A stretch of 64,000 bases of DNA from Gilliamella sp. B3022. Its GTDB lineage: Bacteria; Pseudomonadota; Gammaproteobacteria; Enterobacterales; Orbaceae. A model generated the notes under the pieces. That model was not told the DNA's origin, ran no database searches, and worked only from the letters and a program-made list of their open reading frames with translations. Positions 45,675-56,010 of this stretch are shown piece by piece; positions within the stretch are counted from its first letter, which is position 1, and every line of letters begins with the position of its first letter. The stretch covers positions 1,399,306 to 1,463,305 of the forward strand of contig NZ_CP071867.1 in the NCBI RefSeq assembly GCF_028751545.1, in the 5' to 3' direction. The position numbers and the translations under genes were made by a program.

Positions 45675-46904
45675 TTAAACCTTAGCAGCTAATTCAATAA
45701 TTTTCATTGTTACTTCAAATGACTTTAAAAATGATGATAAAGGTAAAAACTCAAAACATGAATGAAAGTTATGTGCGCCAGTAAAATAGTTTGGCGTGGT
45801 CAGACCTCTTGCTGATAGCGCAGAACCGTCTGTTCCTCCACGCATTGCAATTGTATTTGCTTTAATATTCAATTGCTCAAATGATTGATAAATTAGATCA
45901 ATTGAACGCTTGTCTTCTCCTAAATAATTAGCTATATTGCTATAAGTATCAGTTATTTGACAGTCAATTTTTGCTCTTGGATATTTACAACTCATAAAAC
46001 TTATCACCTCTTGGATATAAGTTTTACGTGCTTCGTACTTAGCTAAATCAAAGTCTCGGATGCTTAGTTTTAATGTTGTTGTTCTTTGGTTACCAATAAT
46101 ATCGTTAAACCAGAAATAACCTTCTTTACCTTCAGTATGTTCAGGTGTTTCGAAACTATCAAAACAGTTAATAATATCGTTAGCAATACCAATAGGGTTA
46201 ATTAAAACATTTTTAGCTGACATGGGATGGGCAGATACGCCTTCAATCTCAATAGTTGCAGATCCTGCATTAAATGTTTCATAAACAACTTCACCTAATT
46301 CACAACAGTCAATTGTGTAAGCAAAATCAGGTTTAAAACGATTTAAATCAAGTTTTTTCGCACCGTTTAAACCGACTTCTTCATCTGGTACAAAAGCAAC
46401 ATAAATATCGCCATAGGTACAATTTTGCTTTTGTAATTGATCTAACATCGTCATAATTACAGCAATTGCCGCTTTATTATCTGCACCAAGCACACTTGTA
46501 CCATCAGTAACAATTAATTCTTCATTAATGTATTTATTCAATTCAGGATGCTCAGTGATTTTAAACCAAATATTTTTATCTTTATTCAACAAAATATCTT
46601 CACCAGTAAAGGTGACTCGCTGTGGGTTAATTTTATCTGATAAGGCAACATCAACTGTATCAAGGTGAGCAACGTAACCAATTTTAGGTGCTTTTAAATT
46701 ATTGCCAGGTAACTTAGCAGTTACAATACTATGCTCATCAAGATGAACTTCTTGTAGATTGAGATCAATTAACTCTTGTTTGAGTAAATTGGCTAATTGT
46801 GTTTGCCCTGGCGTAGAAGGAACAAGTGCGCAACCAACCGCACTTTGACTTGGTACACTAACGTAACGTAAAAAACGTTCAACTAATTGTTCTGTAATAT
46901 TCAT
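45675..46904 (-). CDS. pepT: Peptidase T (tripeptide aminopeptidase)
   Basis: 409 residues, M20 zinc peptidase. Metal-site motifs: GYVAHLDTVD, VLGADNKAAIA (bridging Asp), VPDEEVGLNGAK (catalytic Glu pair) and RGGTDGSALSARGL. It removes N-terminal residues from tripeptides in the cytoplasm. It follows an AbgT-type transporter by 24 bp on the same strand, so import and hydrolysis may be linked. Confidence 0.95.
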   Translation of the reverse strand: MNITEQLVERFLRYVSVPSQSAVGCALVPSTPGQTQLANLLKQELIDLNLQEVHLDEHSIVTAKLPGNNLKAPKIGYVAHLDTVDVALSDKINPQRVTFTGEDILLNKDKNIWFKITEHPELNKYINEELIVTDGTSVLGADNKAAIAVIMTMLDQLQKQNCTYGDIYVAFVPDEEVGLNGAKKLDLNRFKPDFAYTIDCCELGEVVYETFNAGSATIEIEGVSAHPMSAKNVLINPIGIANDIINCFDSFETPEHTEGKEGYFWFNDIIGNQRTTTLKLSIRDFDLAKYEARKTYIQEVISFMSCKYPRAKIDCQITDTYSNIANYLGEDKRSIDLIYQSFEQLNIKANTIAMRGGTDGSALSARGLTTPNYFTGAHNFHSCFEFLPLSSFLKSFEVTMKIIELAAKV

Positions 46905-46928
46905 ATTATTGTAACTCTTTATCGATGA

Positions 46929-48488
46929 CTAATTATTTACTGGTGGATAAACATAACCACTATCAAAGCCGATAGGCAGTCCTAGTAACCAAAATAGCAA
47001 TAAATTAATTGTTAAGGCAATAAGTAAGCCTGCGGTATATGGGATCATCATTGAACTTAAAGTACCTACTCCAGTATTTTTACAATACTGCTGACAATAG
47101 GCAATAATTAAAGGATAGAAAGCAAACATTGGTGTACTAACATTTACTGCCGAACTAATACGATAGGCAGCTTGTGTTAATTCTGGTGAGATACCAACAG
47201 ACATGAGCATAGGAACAAAAATTGGCGCTAAAATAGCCCATTTTGACGAAGCAGAAGTAATTAAAACATTTAACAGACTTGTTAAAATGATCACGCCAAA
47301 AATAGTGACGACCGATGGCAAATGTAAGGCTTTTAAAAATTCAGCCCCACCAATGGCAATCAATGTTCCAATTTGTGAATGTGAGAATATATATAAAAAC
47401 TGCGCGCAAAAGAATGCAAAAACAATAAAAGAAATAAGGGATTTAGTAATCTTTTCCATTGATTGAACAATATCTCGTGATGATTTAAATGCGCCTGTGA
47501 TTACTCCATGGATTAAACCAGGAACAGCAAAAAAAACAAATAATAAAGGTACGATGATTTGCATAATAGGTGCTTGATTACTGGTTAAACTACCATCAGA
47601 TGCACGCAGTAAAGAATTTTCCGGTAACAATAATAATATTAACCCAATAGCAATAATCAAAAAAACACCAGAAGCTATTTTAAAAGCACGATTTTCTAAA
47701 GACGTAACAGTGGGTGAATTAGCTAACTTATTAAGTTCAAGATCGTTATTTAGTGGCATAGTTGCTTTTAAGCGAGGTTCAACAATTTTATCCGTTATAA
47801 ACCAACAAGCAATTAATACAAAGAATGTACCACCAAAACTTAAAAAATAGTTACATAAAACATTAACTTGATAAGATGGATCGATAATTTGTGCCGCACT
47901 TTGGGTAAAACCTTGCATAATTGGATCGATGATTGATGGCGTATAACTTGAGCTAAAACCACCTGCTAATCCCGCAAATGAGGCAGCTATCCCTGCTAAA
48001 GGATGACGACCTGTTGCATAAAACATCATTGCCGAAACAGGCATTAAAATAACATAAGCAGAGTCAGCCGCAATATGACAAATCATACTGACAAAGATAA
48101 CAGAGGGTGTAACTAATGTTTTTGGGGTTATAGCCAATAATTTTTTAAGTAATATATTAATATAGCCACTGCTTTCTGCAATCCCTATACCTAATGTGGC
48201 AACAATAGTAATGCCTAATGGTGGAAAATTTACAAAATTGGGTACCATTTTAGTAAAAAAATTTACTAAATGATCAGGTGCTAGCATATTAATGACTACT
48301 AGTTTTTCTTTAGTTACCGGATTTATAAAATCGAAGCTCAAAAATGAAAGTAATAATGAAGCAACAAAACAGATAATCAAAGCAAAGAAAAAAAGTGTAG
48401 TGACGTCGGGGATTTTGTTTCCAATTCGTTCTATAGTGTTTAAAAAGCCACCGGTTCTTATCGGTGACGAGTTTATAGTTTGATTCAT
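46929..48488 (-). CDS. abgT: AbgT family transporter
   Basis: 519 residues, about 12 membrane segments. Family marks: NTIERIGNKIPDVTTLFFFALIICF near the start, the PLGITIVATLGIGIAESSGYI and AGGFSSSYTPSIIDPIMQG stretches, and NVSTPMFAFYPLIIAYCQQY near the C-terminus. E. coli AbgT imports p-aminobenzoyl-glutamate; other members export sulfonamides. Here the partner is pepT, not abgAB, so short-peptide or folate-fragment uptake is possible but unproven. Confidence 0.88.
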   Translation of the reverse strand: MNQTINSSPIRTGGFLNTIERIGNKIPDVTTLFFFALIICFVASLLLSFLSFDFINPVTKEKLVVINMLAPDHLVNFFTKMVPNFVNFPPLGITIVATLGIGIAESSGYINILLKKLLAITPKTLVTPSVIFVSMICHIAADSAYVILMPVSAMMFYATGRHPLAGIAASFAGLAGGFSSSYTPSIIDPIMQGFTQSAAQIIDPSYQVNVLCNYFLSFGGTFFVLIACWFITDKIVEPRLKATMPLNNDLELNKLANSPTVTSLENRAFKIASGVFLIIAIGLILLLLPENSLLRASDGSLTSNQAPIMQIIVPLLFVFFAVPGLIHGVITGAFKSSRDIVQSMEKITKSLISFIVFAFFCAQFLYIFSHSQIGTLIAIGGAEFLKALHLPSVVTIFGVIILTSLLNVLITSASSKWAILAPIFVPMLMSVGISPELTQAAYRISSAVNVSTPMFAFYPLIIAYCQQYCKNTGVGTLSSMMIPYTAGLLIALTINLLLFWLLGLPIGFDSGYVYPPVNN

Positions 48489-48706
48489 AAAAAAAGTATA
48501 TATGTTGTTCGGACCGACAATTTAGCACATATCAATATGGTAGGTAAACCAAGTATCAGTTAAGTTTTATACTATTTTTTTATCTAATTTAAACACTTCC
48601 ATCATTACTATAACTTGTTATTTTTAAAATATCTTTGAAATGCATCTTGATCCATGTTTTTTAATATAGCCTTATTAATGCTCTTTTTTCAAATTAACCA
48701 TTTACC

Positions 48707-48742
48707 GTTACTGTTACTGTTACTGTTACTGTTACTGTTACT
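48707..48742. repeat. Tandem hexamer repeat GTTACT
   Basis: Six exact copies followed by a degenerate seventh. A simple-sequence repeat, no spacers. Confidence 0.92.
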
Positions 48743-48889
48743 GTTATTAACAATGTAATTGCATAACAATTTTTAGTAATAGATTGAATCATAAAAAAAT
48801 ATAAATATTCAAAATGATTAAACGTAACGCATAAGGAAATATTATAATACAAACAGTGGGAGTATTATCGTTTTCGATATTGATTTAAT

Positions 48890-49528
48890 TAAATATATCT
48901 AACAGCACAATCCACAAAAAATTCTTCATGCATATCTAGCTCAAGAAGAGGAGCTTAAAAATTATAAACGTGGTGAAGATTATGTTAATTTTGCACTTGA
49001 TCGGAATACTATGAAACAGGTAGCGACCTAAATGACGCTTTTCCAATTAATGAATTCTGTATGAATGTGATCAAAATTGACAACTATTTATAACGTATAT
49101 TACATAAACAAATGTCGGGTAAAAAAGAGTTAATGGATGGGATTTGCTATGCAGTTTATACTGTATCAGACCCTTGATCCGTATTACTTAAAGAGATGGC
49201 ACTTGAACTAACAGAAGAAAACGACGAGAAAAAAGAATAGAACTTCTTAACTCGGCTTGAAAAACGGGAAATTAATGCTGTTGTTAATCGAAAGAATGCT
49301 AGAACTAGAAAACTAGTATGTGTTAATGTTGATTTTTATTCTGGCTTTGTTTATGACATGATTGGTGTACCTAAAGAAGTTTATACATCATTATTTGTGA
49401 TGTCTCGAATCGCTAAATGGTGTGCGCATCAAATTAAAAAAGTAAATTTTGATGATCGACGTATAATTCGACTTGCCTATAAAAATATTGGTGAACTTAT
49501 GCACTTTATTTCATTAAAAGATTGTTAA
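48890..49528 (+). pseudogene. Decayed citrate synthase-like gene
   Basis: Fragments in different plus frames line up with the C-terminal half of citrate/methylcitrate synthases: GICYAVYTVSDPRSVLLKEMALELTEEN (about 49141-49228; family AVYTxSDPRA), then NVDFYSGFVYDMIGVPKEVYTSLFVMSRIAKWCAHQI (about 49325-49435) and RRIIRLAYKNIG (about 49460-49494). An upstream piece EEELKNYKRGEDYVNFALDRN (about 48947-49009) may belong too. Several stops and frameshifts occur and the middle catalytic part is absent. The wording of these fragments resembles anaerobic Firmicutes-type enzymes more than GltA, from memory only. Confidence 0.65.
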
Positions 49529-49657
49529 AGTCGTCATCCGTCACGTTGAGACTGACGGTGTGCACAAAAGCTTCTTTTATTAAAAAAAGCATGGTGATTT
49601 AAACCAATAGTTTGTAGACTATCACTTATTGTCGGTTTTTGACTCTGTATTATATAA

Positions 49658-51199
49658 ATGAATCTTTTAAAATCTTTAGCTACAGTGAGTTCCATGACTA
49701 TGGTATCTCGAGTATTAGGTTTCATACGTGATGCCATCATTGCTCGCTTTTTTGGTGCCGGTATGGCTACCGATGCCTTTTTTGTTGCCTTTAAACTACC
49801 AAATTTATTGCGGCGTATTTTTGCTGAGGGCGCATTTTCACAAGCTTTTGTGCCGATTTTAGCAGAATATAAGAATCAACAAGGGATTGAGGCAACAAGG
49901 ACTTTTGTAGCTTATGTTGCTGGTTTATTAACTTTAGTATTAGCCATTATTACCTTAATTGGTGTTATTTGTGCACCTTTTATTATTATGTTAACAGCAC
50001 CTGGGTTCATGCAAGAGTCTACTGAAAAATTTGAACTTGCTACAACCATGTTACGTATTACCTTCCCATATATTTTTTTCATTTCGCTCGCTTCATTGGT
50101 TGGAGCAATATTAAATACTTGGAATCGTTTTTCAGTCCCAGCGTTTGTACCTACCTTACTCAATATTAGCATGATTATGTTTACGCTGTTTCTAACACCT
50201 TACTTTAATCCACCAGTATTAGCACTAGCGGTATCGGTTGGTATAGGGGGAATTTTACAATTACTTTATCAACTCCCTTATTTAAAAAAAATTGGTATGT
50301 TGGTATTACCAAAAATTAGCTTTAAAGATAGTGGTGTTTGGCGAGTATTAAAACAGATGGCTCCTGCTATTTTAGGGGTATCTGTTGGGCAAATTTCGTT
50401 AATTATTAATACGATTTTTGCTTCGTTTCTTATTTCTGGTTCGGTATCGTGGATGTATTATGCCGACCGACTTATGGAGTTTCCTGCTGGAGTGCTAGGG
50501 GTTGCCCTTGGTACCATTTTATTACCTTCGTTATCTAGAAGCTTTTCTAAAGGTGATTATAAACAATATTCAGAATTGTTAGATTGGGGATTGCGGCTCT
50601 GTTTTCTTTTAGCGTTACCAAGTACTGTCGCTTTAGGTGTCATATCACGCCCACTTATATCAACCTTATTCGAATACGGACAATTTACCTTACATGATGC
50701 ATTAATGACTCAGAGAGCATTGGTTGCTTACTCTATTGGTTTACTTGGCATGATTTTAATTAAAGTATTAGCACCTGCTTTTTATTCACGGCAAGATATT
50801 AAAACTCCCGTCAAAATTGCGATTATTACCTTAATTTTAACGCAACTGATGAACCTTGTTTTTATTGGTCCATTACAGCATGCTGGACTTTCGCTCTCAA
50901 TTGGTCTTGCAGCTTGTTTTAATGCGGCGTTATTATTCTGGCAATTACAAAAAAAACAACTCTATCAACCACAGCCAGGATGGTATAAATTTTTATCTAA
51001 AGTCATTATTGCTGTTATTTTAATGTCCGTTGTTTTATGGTTTGGTGCACAACTATCACCCGATTGGTCAACCGGATCAATGTTAATGCGTATTGGGCGA
51101 CTATTGATATTAGTTATTTCTGGTATTGTTGTTTATTTTACATCATTGATCGCAATGGGATTTAAGATAAAACATTTTATTAAACGTATTGATTTATAA
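49658..51199 (+). CDS. murJ: Lipid II flippase MurJ
   Basis: 513 residues with about 14 membrane helices (MOP superfamily). [24 protein letters not shown] and [21 protein letters not shown] are the family start, containing the essential arginines. It moves lipid-linked peptidoglycan precursor across the inner membrane. A single gene after the citrate-synthase remnant; no clear ribosome binding site stands out. Confidence 0.96.
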   Translation: MNLLKSLATVSSMTMVSRVLGFIRDAIIARFFGAGMATDAFFVAFKLPNLLRRIFAEGAFSQAFVPILAEYKNQQGIEATRTFVAYVAGLLTLVLAIITLIGVICAPFIIMLTAPGFMQESTEKFELATTMLRITFPYIFFISLASLVGAILNTWNRFSVPAFVPTLLNISMIMFTLFLTPYFNPPVLALAVSVGIGGILQLLYQLPYLKKIGMLVLPKISFKDSGVWRVLKQMAPAILGVSVGQISLIINTIFASFLISGSVSWMYYADRLMEFPAGVLGVALGTILLPSLSRSFSKGDYKQYSELLDWGLRLCFLLALPSTVALGVISRPLISTLFEYGQFTLHDALMTQRALVAYSIGLLGMILIKVLAPAFYSRQDIKTPVKIAIITLILTQLMNLVFIGPLQHAGLSLSIGLAACFNAALLFWQLQKKQLYQPQPGWYKFLSKVIIAVILMSVVLWFGAQLSPDWSTGSMLMRIGRLLILVISGIVVYFTSLIAMGFKIKHFIKRIDL

Positions 51200-51272
51200 T
51201 AGCTAGTAGAGTTAATAAAATTTTGTCAAAAAGTTTCAGGTTAACATAACGTTTCAGTAAAAAATGCAGTTA

Positions 51273-51318
51273 AATTGGCTAAATTCTATTATAAATATCT
51301 AATAGAATTTAGCCAATT
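51273..51318. terminator. 18-bp perfect inverted repeat between murJ and ulaG
   Basis: Arms 51273-51290 and 51301-51318 are perfectly complementary around 10 nt. It lies between two convergent genes, so a bidirectional transcript-end role is likely, though the flanks lack strong T-runs. Confidence 0.6.
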
Positions 51319-51322
51319 ATGA

Positions 51323-51346
51323 TGGACCGATATAATCATCGGTCCA
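51323..51346. other. Second hairpin between murJ and ulaG
   Basis: TGGACCGA and TCGGTCCA form an 8-bp perfect stem with an 8-nt loop, only 4 bp after the 18-bp repeat. Confidence 0.55.
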
Positions 51347-51439
51347 GAGACTTACGGAATTAATCTACTAAACTTTTTTTAAAATTGGTATATTACAAAA
51401 TTCAATTAAGTATATAGGTTTAAATAATTTTTATTATCC

Positions 51440-52507
51440 TTACAAGAATGAACGATAAGGCAGTTCTGGTTCATCGGTAAAGATATCTCTGAATCCTCGA
51501 TAATGTTGATAATGCATTTTATGTTGATCTGTAGGATACGTATATTTCCCTCCAACTTGCCAGAAAAATGGTTTAAATTGATATTCAAGACGATCTTTTT
51601 TCATTTCCCAAAGAACTTCAATTTCACGAGGATCACTTTGGAAATTTGACCAAATATCATGATGGAATGGAATTACCACTTTAGTATTAAGAGACTCAGC
51701 CGCACGCAAAATGTCTGATGAAGTCATTTTATCGGTAACACCACGAGGGTTTTCGCCATAAGAAAGTAATGCCACATCAATTTTATAATTATTACCATGT
51801 TTAGCATAATAGTTAGAGTAATGTGAATCTCCTGAATGGTAAAGTGATCCTCCTGATGTTTCAAATAAATAATTAACTGCACGATCGTTCATACCGTCTA
51901 AAATCGATTTGTCGGTAGAAGATACCCCTTTTGGTAAAGTAACGAGGGACGTTCTGTCAAAAGAATCTAGCACACGAATTGTAATATCACCTACTTCAAT
52001 TGTTTCACCAACTTTAGCAACGATACAACGATCCTCAGGTACCCCCCAACTTTTCCATAACTCAACGCAAGCTTTTGGACCAATAAATTTCACTTTTGAA
52101 GAGCAGTTTTGAATTACAGCCGCAGCAACATTAACATCAATATGATCGGCATGATCATGGGTTGCCATTACTGCATCAATTTCTTTAATTGCAAATGGAT
52201 CTAACACAAATGGGCTGGTTCTTAAATTAGGTTGCAATTCACGAACGCCACCCATACGCATCATTTGATGCTGTTTGTTCATTAATGGGTTAGCATGTGT
52301 TTTTTTTCCTGTACCACACCAAAAATCGACAGAGATATTAGTATTACCTGCTGATTTTAACCAAATTCCGGTACAAGCTAGCCACCACATGGTGAAAGTA
52401 TTTGGTTTCACAACGGTGTTTTCGATCTCTTCATTTAACCATGTTCCCCATTCAGGAAAAGTGCTTAAAATCCAATAATCTCGGGTAATTTCATTTACTT
52501 TACTCAT
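51440..52507 (-). CDS. ulaG: L-ascorbate-6-phosphate lactonase
   Basis: 355 residues, metallo-beta-lactamase fold. [12 protein letters not shown] holds the metal-binding HxHx[32 protein letters not shown] and [11 protein letters not shown] are nearly identical to E. coli UlaG. It opens ascorbate-6-phosphate to 3-keto-L-gulonate-6-phosphate. It lies 25 bp downstream of ulaR, opposite to the rest of the ula genes. Confidence 0.97.
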   Translation of the reverse strand: MSKVNEITRDYWILSTFPEWGTWLNEEIENTVVKPNTFTMWWLACTGIWLKSAGNTNISVDFWCGTGKKTHANPLMNKQHQMMRMGGVRELQPNLRTSPFVLDPFAIKEIDAVMATHDHADHIDVNVAAAVIQNCSSKVKFIGPKACVELWKSWGVPEDRCIVAKVGETIEVGDITIRVLDSFDRTSLVTLPKGVSSTDKSILDGMNDRAVNYLFETSGGSLYHSGDSHYSNYYAKHGNNYKIDVALLSYGENPRGVTDKMTSSDILRAAESLNTKVVIPFHHDIWSNFQSDPREIEVLWEMKKDRLEYQFKPFFWQVGGKYTYPTDQHKMHYQHYRGFRDIFTDEPELPYRSFL

Positions 52508-52532
52508 TCTATGTTCCTTTTTTATTTAATAG

Positions 52533-53294
52533 TTAAACTAATATCACTTCAACTCCTTGCTTTTTGATGCATTCAATTACCTCCTTATTTGCTTGCACCC
52601 CTGTAATCAAAATATCAATTTTATTTATTGGGCAAAAAAGCATGCCGGAGTTAGCTTTGGTATCGATCTTTGAGCTATCAACCACTACAACTAATTTTTC
52701 TGCTTTTTCTAATATCTGTTGTTCAGCAACAGCGCTTAAAATTTCGCTTTTATAAAGTCCTGTTGATGTTAATGTTTTTCCGCTTGTAAACATCCATTTT
52801 GCGGCATAAGAATCGGTAATACTTGCAATAGGATTAAGTATGATATTTTGTGTTTTATTATATAACCCACCCATAATAATTACGTTTTCATGGTCATGTT
52901 CAATCAAATAACATGCTAAAGGAAAATAATTAGTGATGATGGATACATTTTTTCCACAAAGTTCTCGTCCCAATAAAAATGCTGTTGAGCCACAATTAAT
53001 GACTATATTTTCATCACAGACGCATAACTTAGCCGCACGAATCGCAATCCGAGCCTTTTCGTGATAGTGATCAGTATTGTTATTATCTATTGGAGCCCAT
53101 ATGGGTTTTTGTTCTTCAAGACGAATAATGCCGTTACGTACTTTTTTGACACGACCATCCTGATCTAATTTAGTGATATCTCTTCTAGCGGTAGCGGGTG
53201 ATATACAAAAATGGCTGATTAATTCGGTCACTTTTAATTCACCTTTTTCGTTAACCAATGCGACGATTTCATTATGTCGCGTTAATTCATTCAT
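52533..53294 (-). CDS. ulaR: DeoR-family repressor of the ascorbate genes
   Basis: 253 residues. N-terminal DeoR helix-turn-helix (about 6-57; LKVTELISHFCISPATARRDI), C-terminal sugar-phosphate sensor domain with the NCGSTAFLLGREL pocket. In E. coli UlaR is released by ascorbate-6-phosphate. It is transcribed with ulaG and divergently from ulaAB, with candidate operators in the 444-bp spacer. Confidence 0.92.
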   Translation of the reverse strand: MNELTRHNEIVALVNEKGELKVTELISHFCISPATARRDITKLDQDGRVKKVRNGIIRLEEQKPIWAPIDNNNTDHYHEKARIAIRAAKLCVCDENIVINCGSTAFLLGRELCGKNVSIITNYFPLACYLIEHDHENVIIMGGLYNKTQNIILNPIASITDSYAAKWMFTSGKTLTSTGLYKSEILSAVAEQQILEKAEKLVVVVDSSKIDTKANSGMLFCPINKIDILITGVQANKEVIECIKKQGVEVILV

Positions 53295-53451
53295 TAAAAT
53301 TCCTCATTTAAATTGAGCATTTTTGATTATTTTGATAATAATTTTCATTATTAAAATTGTCAATTATCTTATTGTTTTTATTCGTCATGTTTTATTTAAT
53401 ATATTGATAATTATAGGTATATGTTGAAGCTGTTGCAGTTTTTTTTCATTA

Positions 53452-53473
53452 TTGTGTGAAGTCGATCACAGAT
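53452..53473. promoter_or_regulatory. CRP-cAMP binding site
   Basis: TGTGA-AGTCGA-TCACA: both half sites exact with the correct 6-bp spacer. It sits between ulaR and ulaAB, agreeing with catabolite control of ula in E. coli. Confidence 0.85.
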
Positions 53474-53505
53474 ATGATTTTGGATTCCATAGAAAAGTGA
53501 TCTCC

Positions 53506-53547
53506 ATCAAAATAATCACAAATAATCATTGTGTGATTTATTTTGAT
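53506..53547. promoter_or_regulatory. Candidate UlaR operator palindrome
   Basis: ATCAAAATAATCACA (53506-53520) and TGTGATTTATTTTGAT (53532-53547) are inverted copies differing by one extra base, around 11 bp. Confidence 0.65.
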
Positions 53548-53738
53548 TATAGAATATAACATGCGTTAATCAAGTAATCTTAATTTGTTTAACAAAGTAT
53601 AGGGTTAATTTAGCTCAAAGATTCACACCACAGTGAATAACTATATAAAAAGGGCATTAGGATAAGTTTTATTACTGCTTTGAAAGCACGATATAAACTT
53701 CAAATTTTAAAAGAGCCCATAACCAATGAGAGGGGCAT

Positions 53739-55505
53739 ATGGAAGTAATCTATAACATATTTTATATTTTTTATAGTCAAGTCATGACCAAGGCACCTTT
53801 GTTACTCGGCTTGGTAACAATGTTAGGTTATTGTCTTTTACGCAAAGATATCACCACAATTTTGAAAGGAACAATCAAGACCATTGTTGGTTTTATGTTG
53901 TTACAAGTTGGTTCTAATGTACTGGTTTCAACATTTAAGCCGGTGATTGCCAAATTGGCGGAGTATCATGGTATTAAGGGATCTATCATTGATACTTACG
54001 CTTCAATGGTTGCTGTTGAAAATGGTATGGGTGATCACTACTCATGGGTCGGTTATGCTGTCTTACTCGCATTGGCTATTAATATCCTTTTGGTCATTTT
54101 TCGTCGTATCACGGGAATTCGCACCATCATGCTAACAGGGCATATCATGTTCCAACAAGTAGGATTAATTACCCTGTTTTATTTTCTATTTGGTTATGGT
54201 ATGTGGGAAACAATAATTTATTCTGCCATTATTACCGCATTATATTGGGGAATTTTTTCGAATATGATGTTTAAACCTACAGAAGCCGTTACTGGAGGTG
54301 CAGGTTTTTCGATTGGTCATCAACAACAATTAGGTTCTTGGATTGCAGTTAAATTAGCACCTAAATTAGGCAATAAAAATGACTCAGTTGATAATCTGAA
54401 ATTACCTAACTGGTTACATATTTTTCATGATAGCATCGCCGCAACAGCAATAGTGATGACGTTCTTTTTTGGCATTATTCTTCTTTCATTTGGTTTAGAC
54501 AATTTGCAAACCATGGCAGGTTCAACTCATTGGACAATCTACATTCTAGAAACGGGTCTCAAGTTCGCTGTCGCTATACAAATCATAGTAGGTGGGGTCA
54601 GAATGTTTGTAGCTGAATTGTCGGAAGCGTTTAAAGGTATTTCTGAAAAATTAATTCCTAATGCGGTATTAGCCATTGATTGTGCTGCCATTTATGCTTT
54701 TTCACCGAATGCTATGGTATTTGGCTTTATTTGGGGGGCATTAGGGCAGTTTTTAGCAATTGGTTTGTTACTTATATTTAAATCCCCCATTATGATTATT
54801 CCTGGTTTTATACCAATGTTCTTCTCTAATGCAACTATTGGGGTATTTGCTAATCACTTTGGTGGTTGGAAAGCCATTATGAAAATTTGTTTTGTAATGG
54901 GAATGATTGAGGTATTTGGTTCAGCTTGGGTAATTCATCTCTTTGCAAAAAATGGCACTCCAATTGACTCTTGGATGGGGATGGCTGATTGGGCGATATT
55001 ATTCCCACCTATTTTACAGGGTTTATCTTTCTCTCACTTATTTATTTATCTAATTATCGCTCTGGCTTTAGTGTATATGTTCTTTACCGCTAAACAATTA
55101 CGCCAAGATGAAGCAAATACAAAAATGGAACCAGAACAAAATAATATTCATCAAGATATTAATGAAAATGTTGTTGAAAAAATGGATGAAGTGGCAATAA
55201 GCGAAGGTCGAGCAGTACGAATCCTTGCTGTATGTGGTAGCGGCCAAGGATCTTCAATGATGATGAAAATGAAAATAGCTAATTATTTAGATAAAAAAGG
55301 CATTGCCAATGTCATGGATTCTTGCGCGGTGACAGATTACAAGTCACGGTTACCTAATGTAGACATTATTGTGGCATCGAAACATTTAATTAACGAAATT
55401 GAAGTTAATGAAGGGCAACATGCTTTGGGGGTCCAAAACATGTTAAATCCGCATACATTTGGTGAAGAACTTATTGAACTTATTAGAAAAGTGCTTGCTC
55501 AATAA
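53739..55505 (+). CDS. ulaA: Ascorbate PTS permease, fused EIIC-EIIB
   Basis: 588 residues combining two E. coli proteins. Residues about 1-450 are the multi-helix EIIC (UlaA-like; [52 protein letters not shown]). Residues about 455-490 are a charged linker ([17 protein letters not shown]), and about 491-588 are EIIB (UlaB-like; [19 protein letters not shown]) with phospho-Cys near 499. It imports ascorbate with phosphorylation. ulaC (EIIA) follows after 27 bp. Start is ATG 53739 with GAGAGGGGC upstream. Confidence 0.94.
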   Translation: MEVIYNIFYIFYSQVMTKAPLLLGLVTMLGYCLLRKDITTILKGTIKTIVGFMLLQVGSNVLVSTFKPVIAKLAEYHGIKGSIIDTYASMVAVENGMGDHYSWVGYAVLLALAINILLVIFRRITGIRTIMLTGHIMFQQVGLITLFYFLFGYGMWETIIYSAIITALYWGIFSNMMFKPTEAVTGGAGFSIGHQQQLGSWIAVKLAPKLGNKNDSVDNLKLPNWLHIFHDSIAATAIVMTFFFGIILLSFGLDNLQTMAGSTHWTIYILETGLKFAVAIQIIVGGVRMFVAELSEAFKGISEKLIPNAVLAIDCAAIYAFSPNAMVFGFIWGALGQFLAIGLLLIFKSPIMIIPGFIPMFFSNATIGVFANHFGGWKAIMKICFVMGMIEVFGSAWVIHLFAKNGTPIDSWMGMADWAILFPPILQGLSFSHLFIYLIIALALVYMFFTAKQLRQDEANTKMEPEQNNIHQDINENVVEKMDEVAISEGRAVRILAVCGSGQGSSMMMKMKIANYLDKKGIANVMDSCAVTDYKSRLPNVDIIVASKHLINEIEVNEGQHALGVQNMLNPHTFGEELIELIRKVLAQ

Positions 55506-55532
55506 TGAATTGATTAAATAAGGAGTACAACA

Positions 55533-56006
55533 ATGGCATTGAAAGAATCATTAATTGAAAATAACTCTATTTTACTAAAAGCGGATGCATCAACTTGGCA
55601 AGAGGCGATCAAATTAGGCACCGATATGCTCGTTGCTTCCAAAGCGATCAACCCTTCTTATTATAATGCAATTATTAGCTGCGTAAAAAAAATGGGACCT
55701 TACATTATTATTGCACCAAATTTTGCTATGCCTCATGCCAGACCGGAAGATGGGGTAAATCGAACTGCTTTTGCTTTAGTAACATTAAATACGCCAGTCT
55801 ACTTTGAAGGTGAAGATCAACCTGTTGATGTATTAGTTACCCTAGCGGGAAGCACCTCAGATGAGCATATGCAAGGTTTAATGGAAGTCACTCAAATACT
55901 AGATGATGAAGACAGTCCAACAGGTATCGATCTGGATAAATTGAGAGCATGTAACAGCAAAGAAGATGTTTATGCTGTTATTGATAACGCTTTATTGGGA
56001 GACTAA
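55533..56006 (+). CDS. ulaC: Ascorbate PTS EIIA component
   Basis: 157 residues, a type-2 (mannitol/fructose-like) EIIA domain; phosphorylated His68 is in [15 protein letters not shown]. It passes phosphate from HPr to the EIIB domain of the preceding protein. AAGGAG ribosome binding site; ulaF follows after 4 bp. Confidence 0.95.
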   Translation: MALKESLIENNSILLKADASTWQEAIKLGTDMLVASKAINPSYYNAIISCVKKMGPYIIIAPNFAMPHARPEDGVNRTAFALVTLNTPVYFEGEDQPVDVLVTLAGSTSDEHMQGLMEVTQILDDEDSPTGIDLDKLRACNSKEDVYAVIDNALLGD

Positions 56007-56010
56007 TTTT

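Larger units (their letters stand above)
48489..49657. other. 1.2-kb region without an intact gene
   Basis: It holds a hexamer tandem repeat (48707-48742) and a decayed citrate-synthase-like gene (about 48890-49528). The remainder is AT-rich with no further signal. The abgT promoter must lie near its left end. Confidence 0.6.
53295..53738. promoter_or_regulatory. Divergent ula control region
   Basis: A 444-bp spacer with a perfect-core CRP site (53452-53473) and a large near-perfect palindrome (53506-53547). TTTTGATTAT occurs at 53321-53330 beside ulaR and again at 53541-53550, which fits a repressor binding at both ends and looping the DNA. No clean -35/-10 pair was fixed. Confidence 0.7.

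Noticed and set aside
44035-48742. Two short tandem arrays as a possible CRISPR locus
   Set aside because: Repeats of 8 and 6 bp abut without spacers and no cas gene is present.
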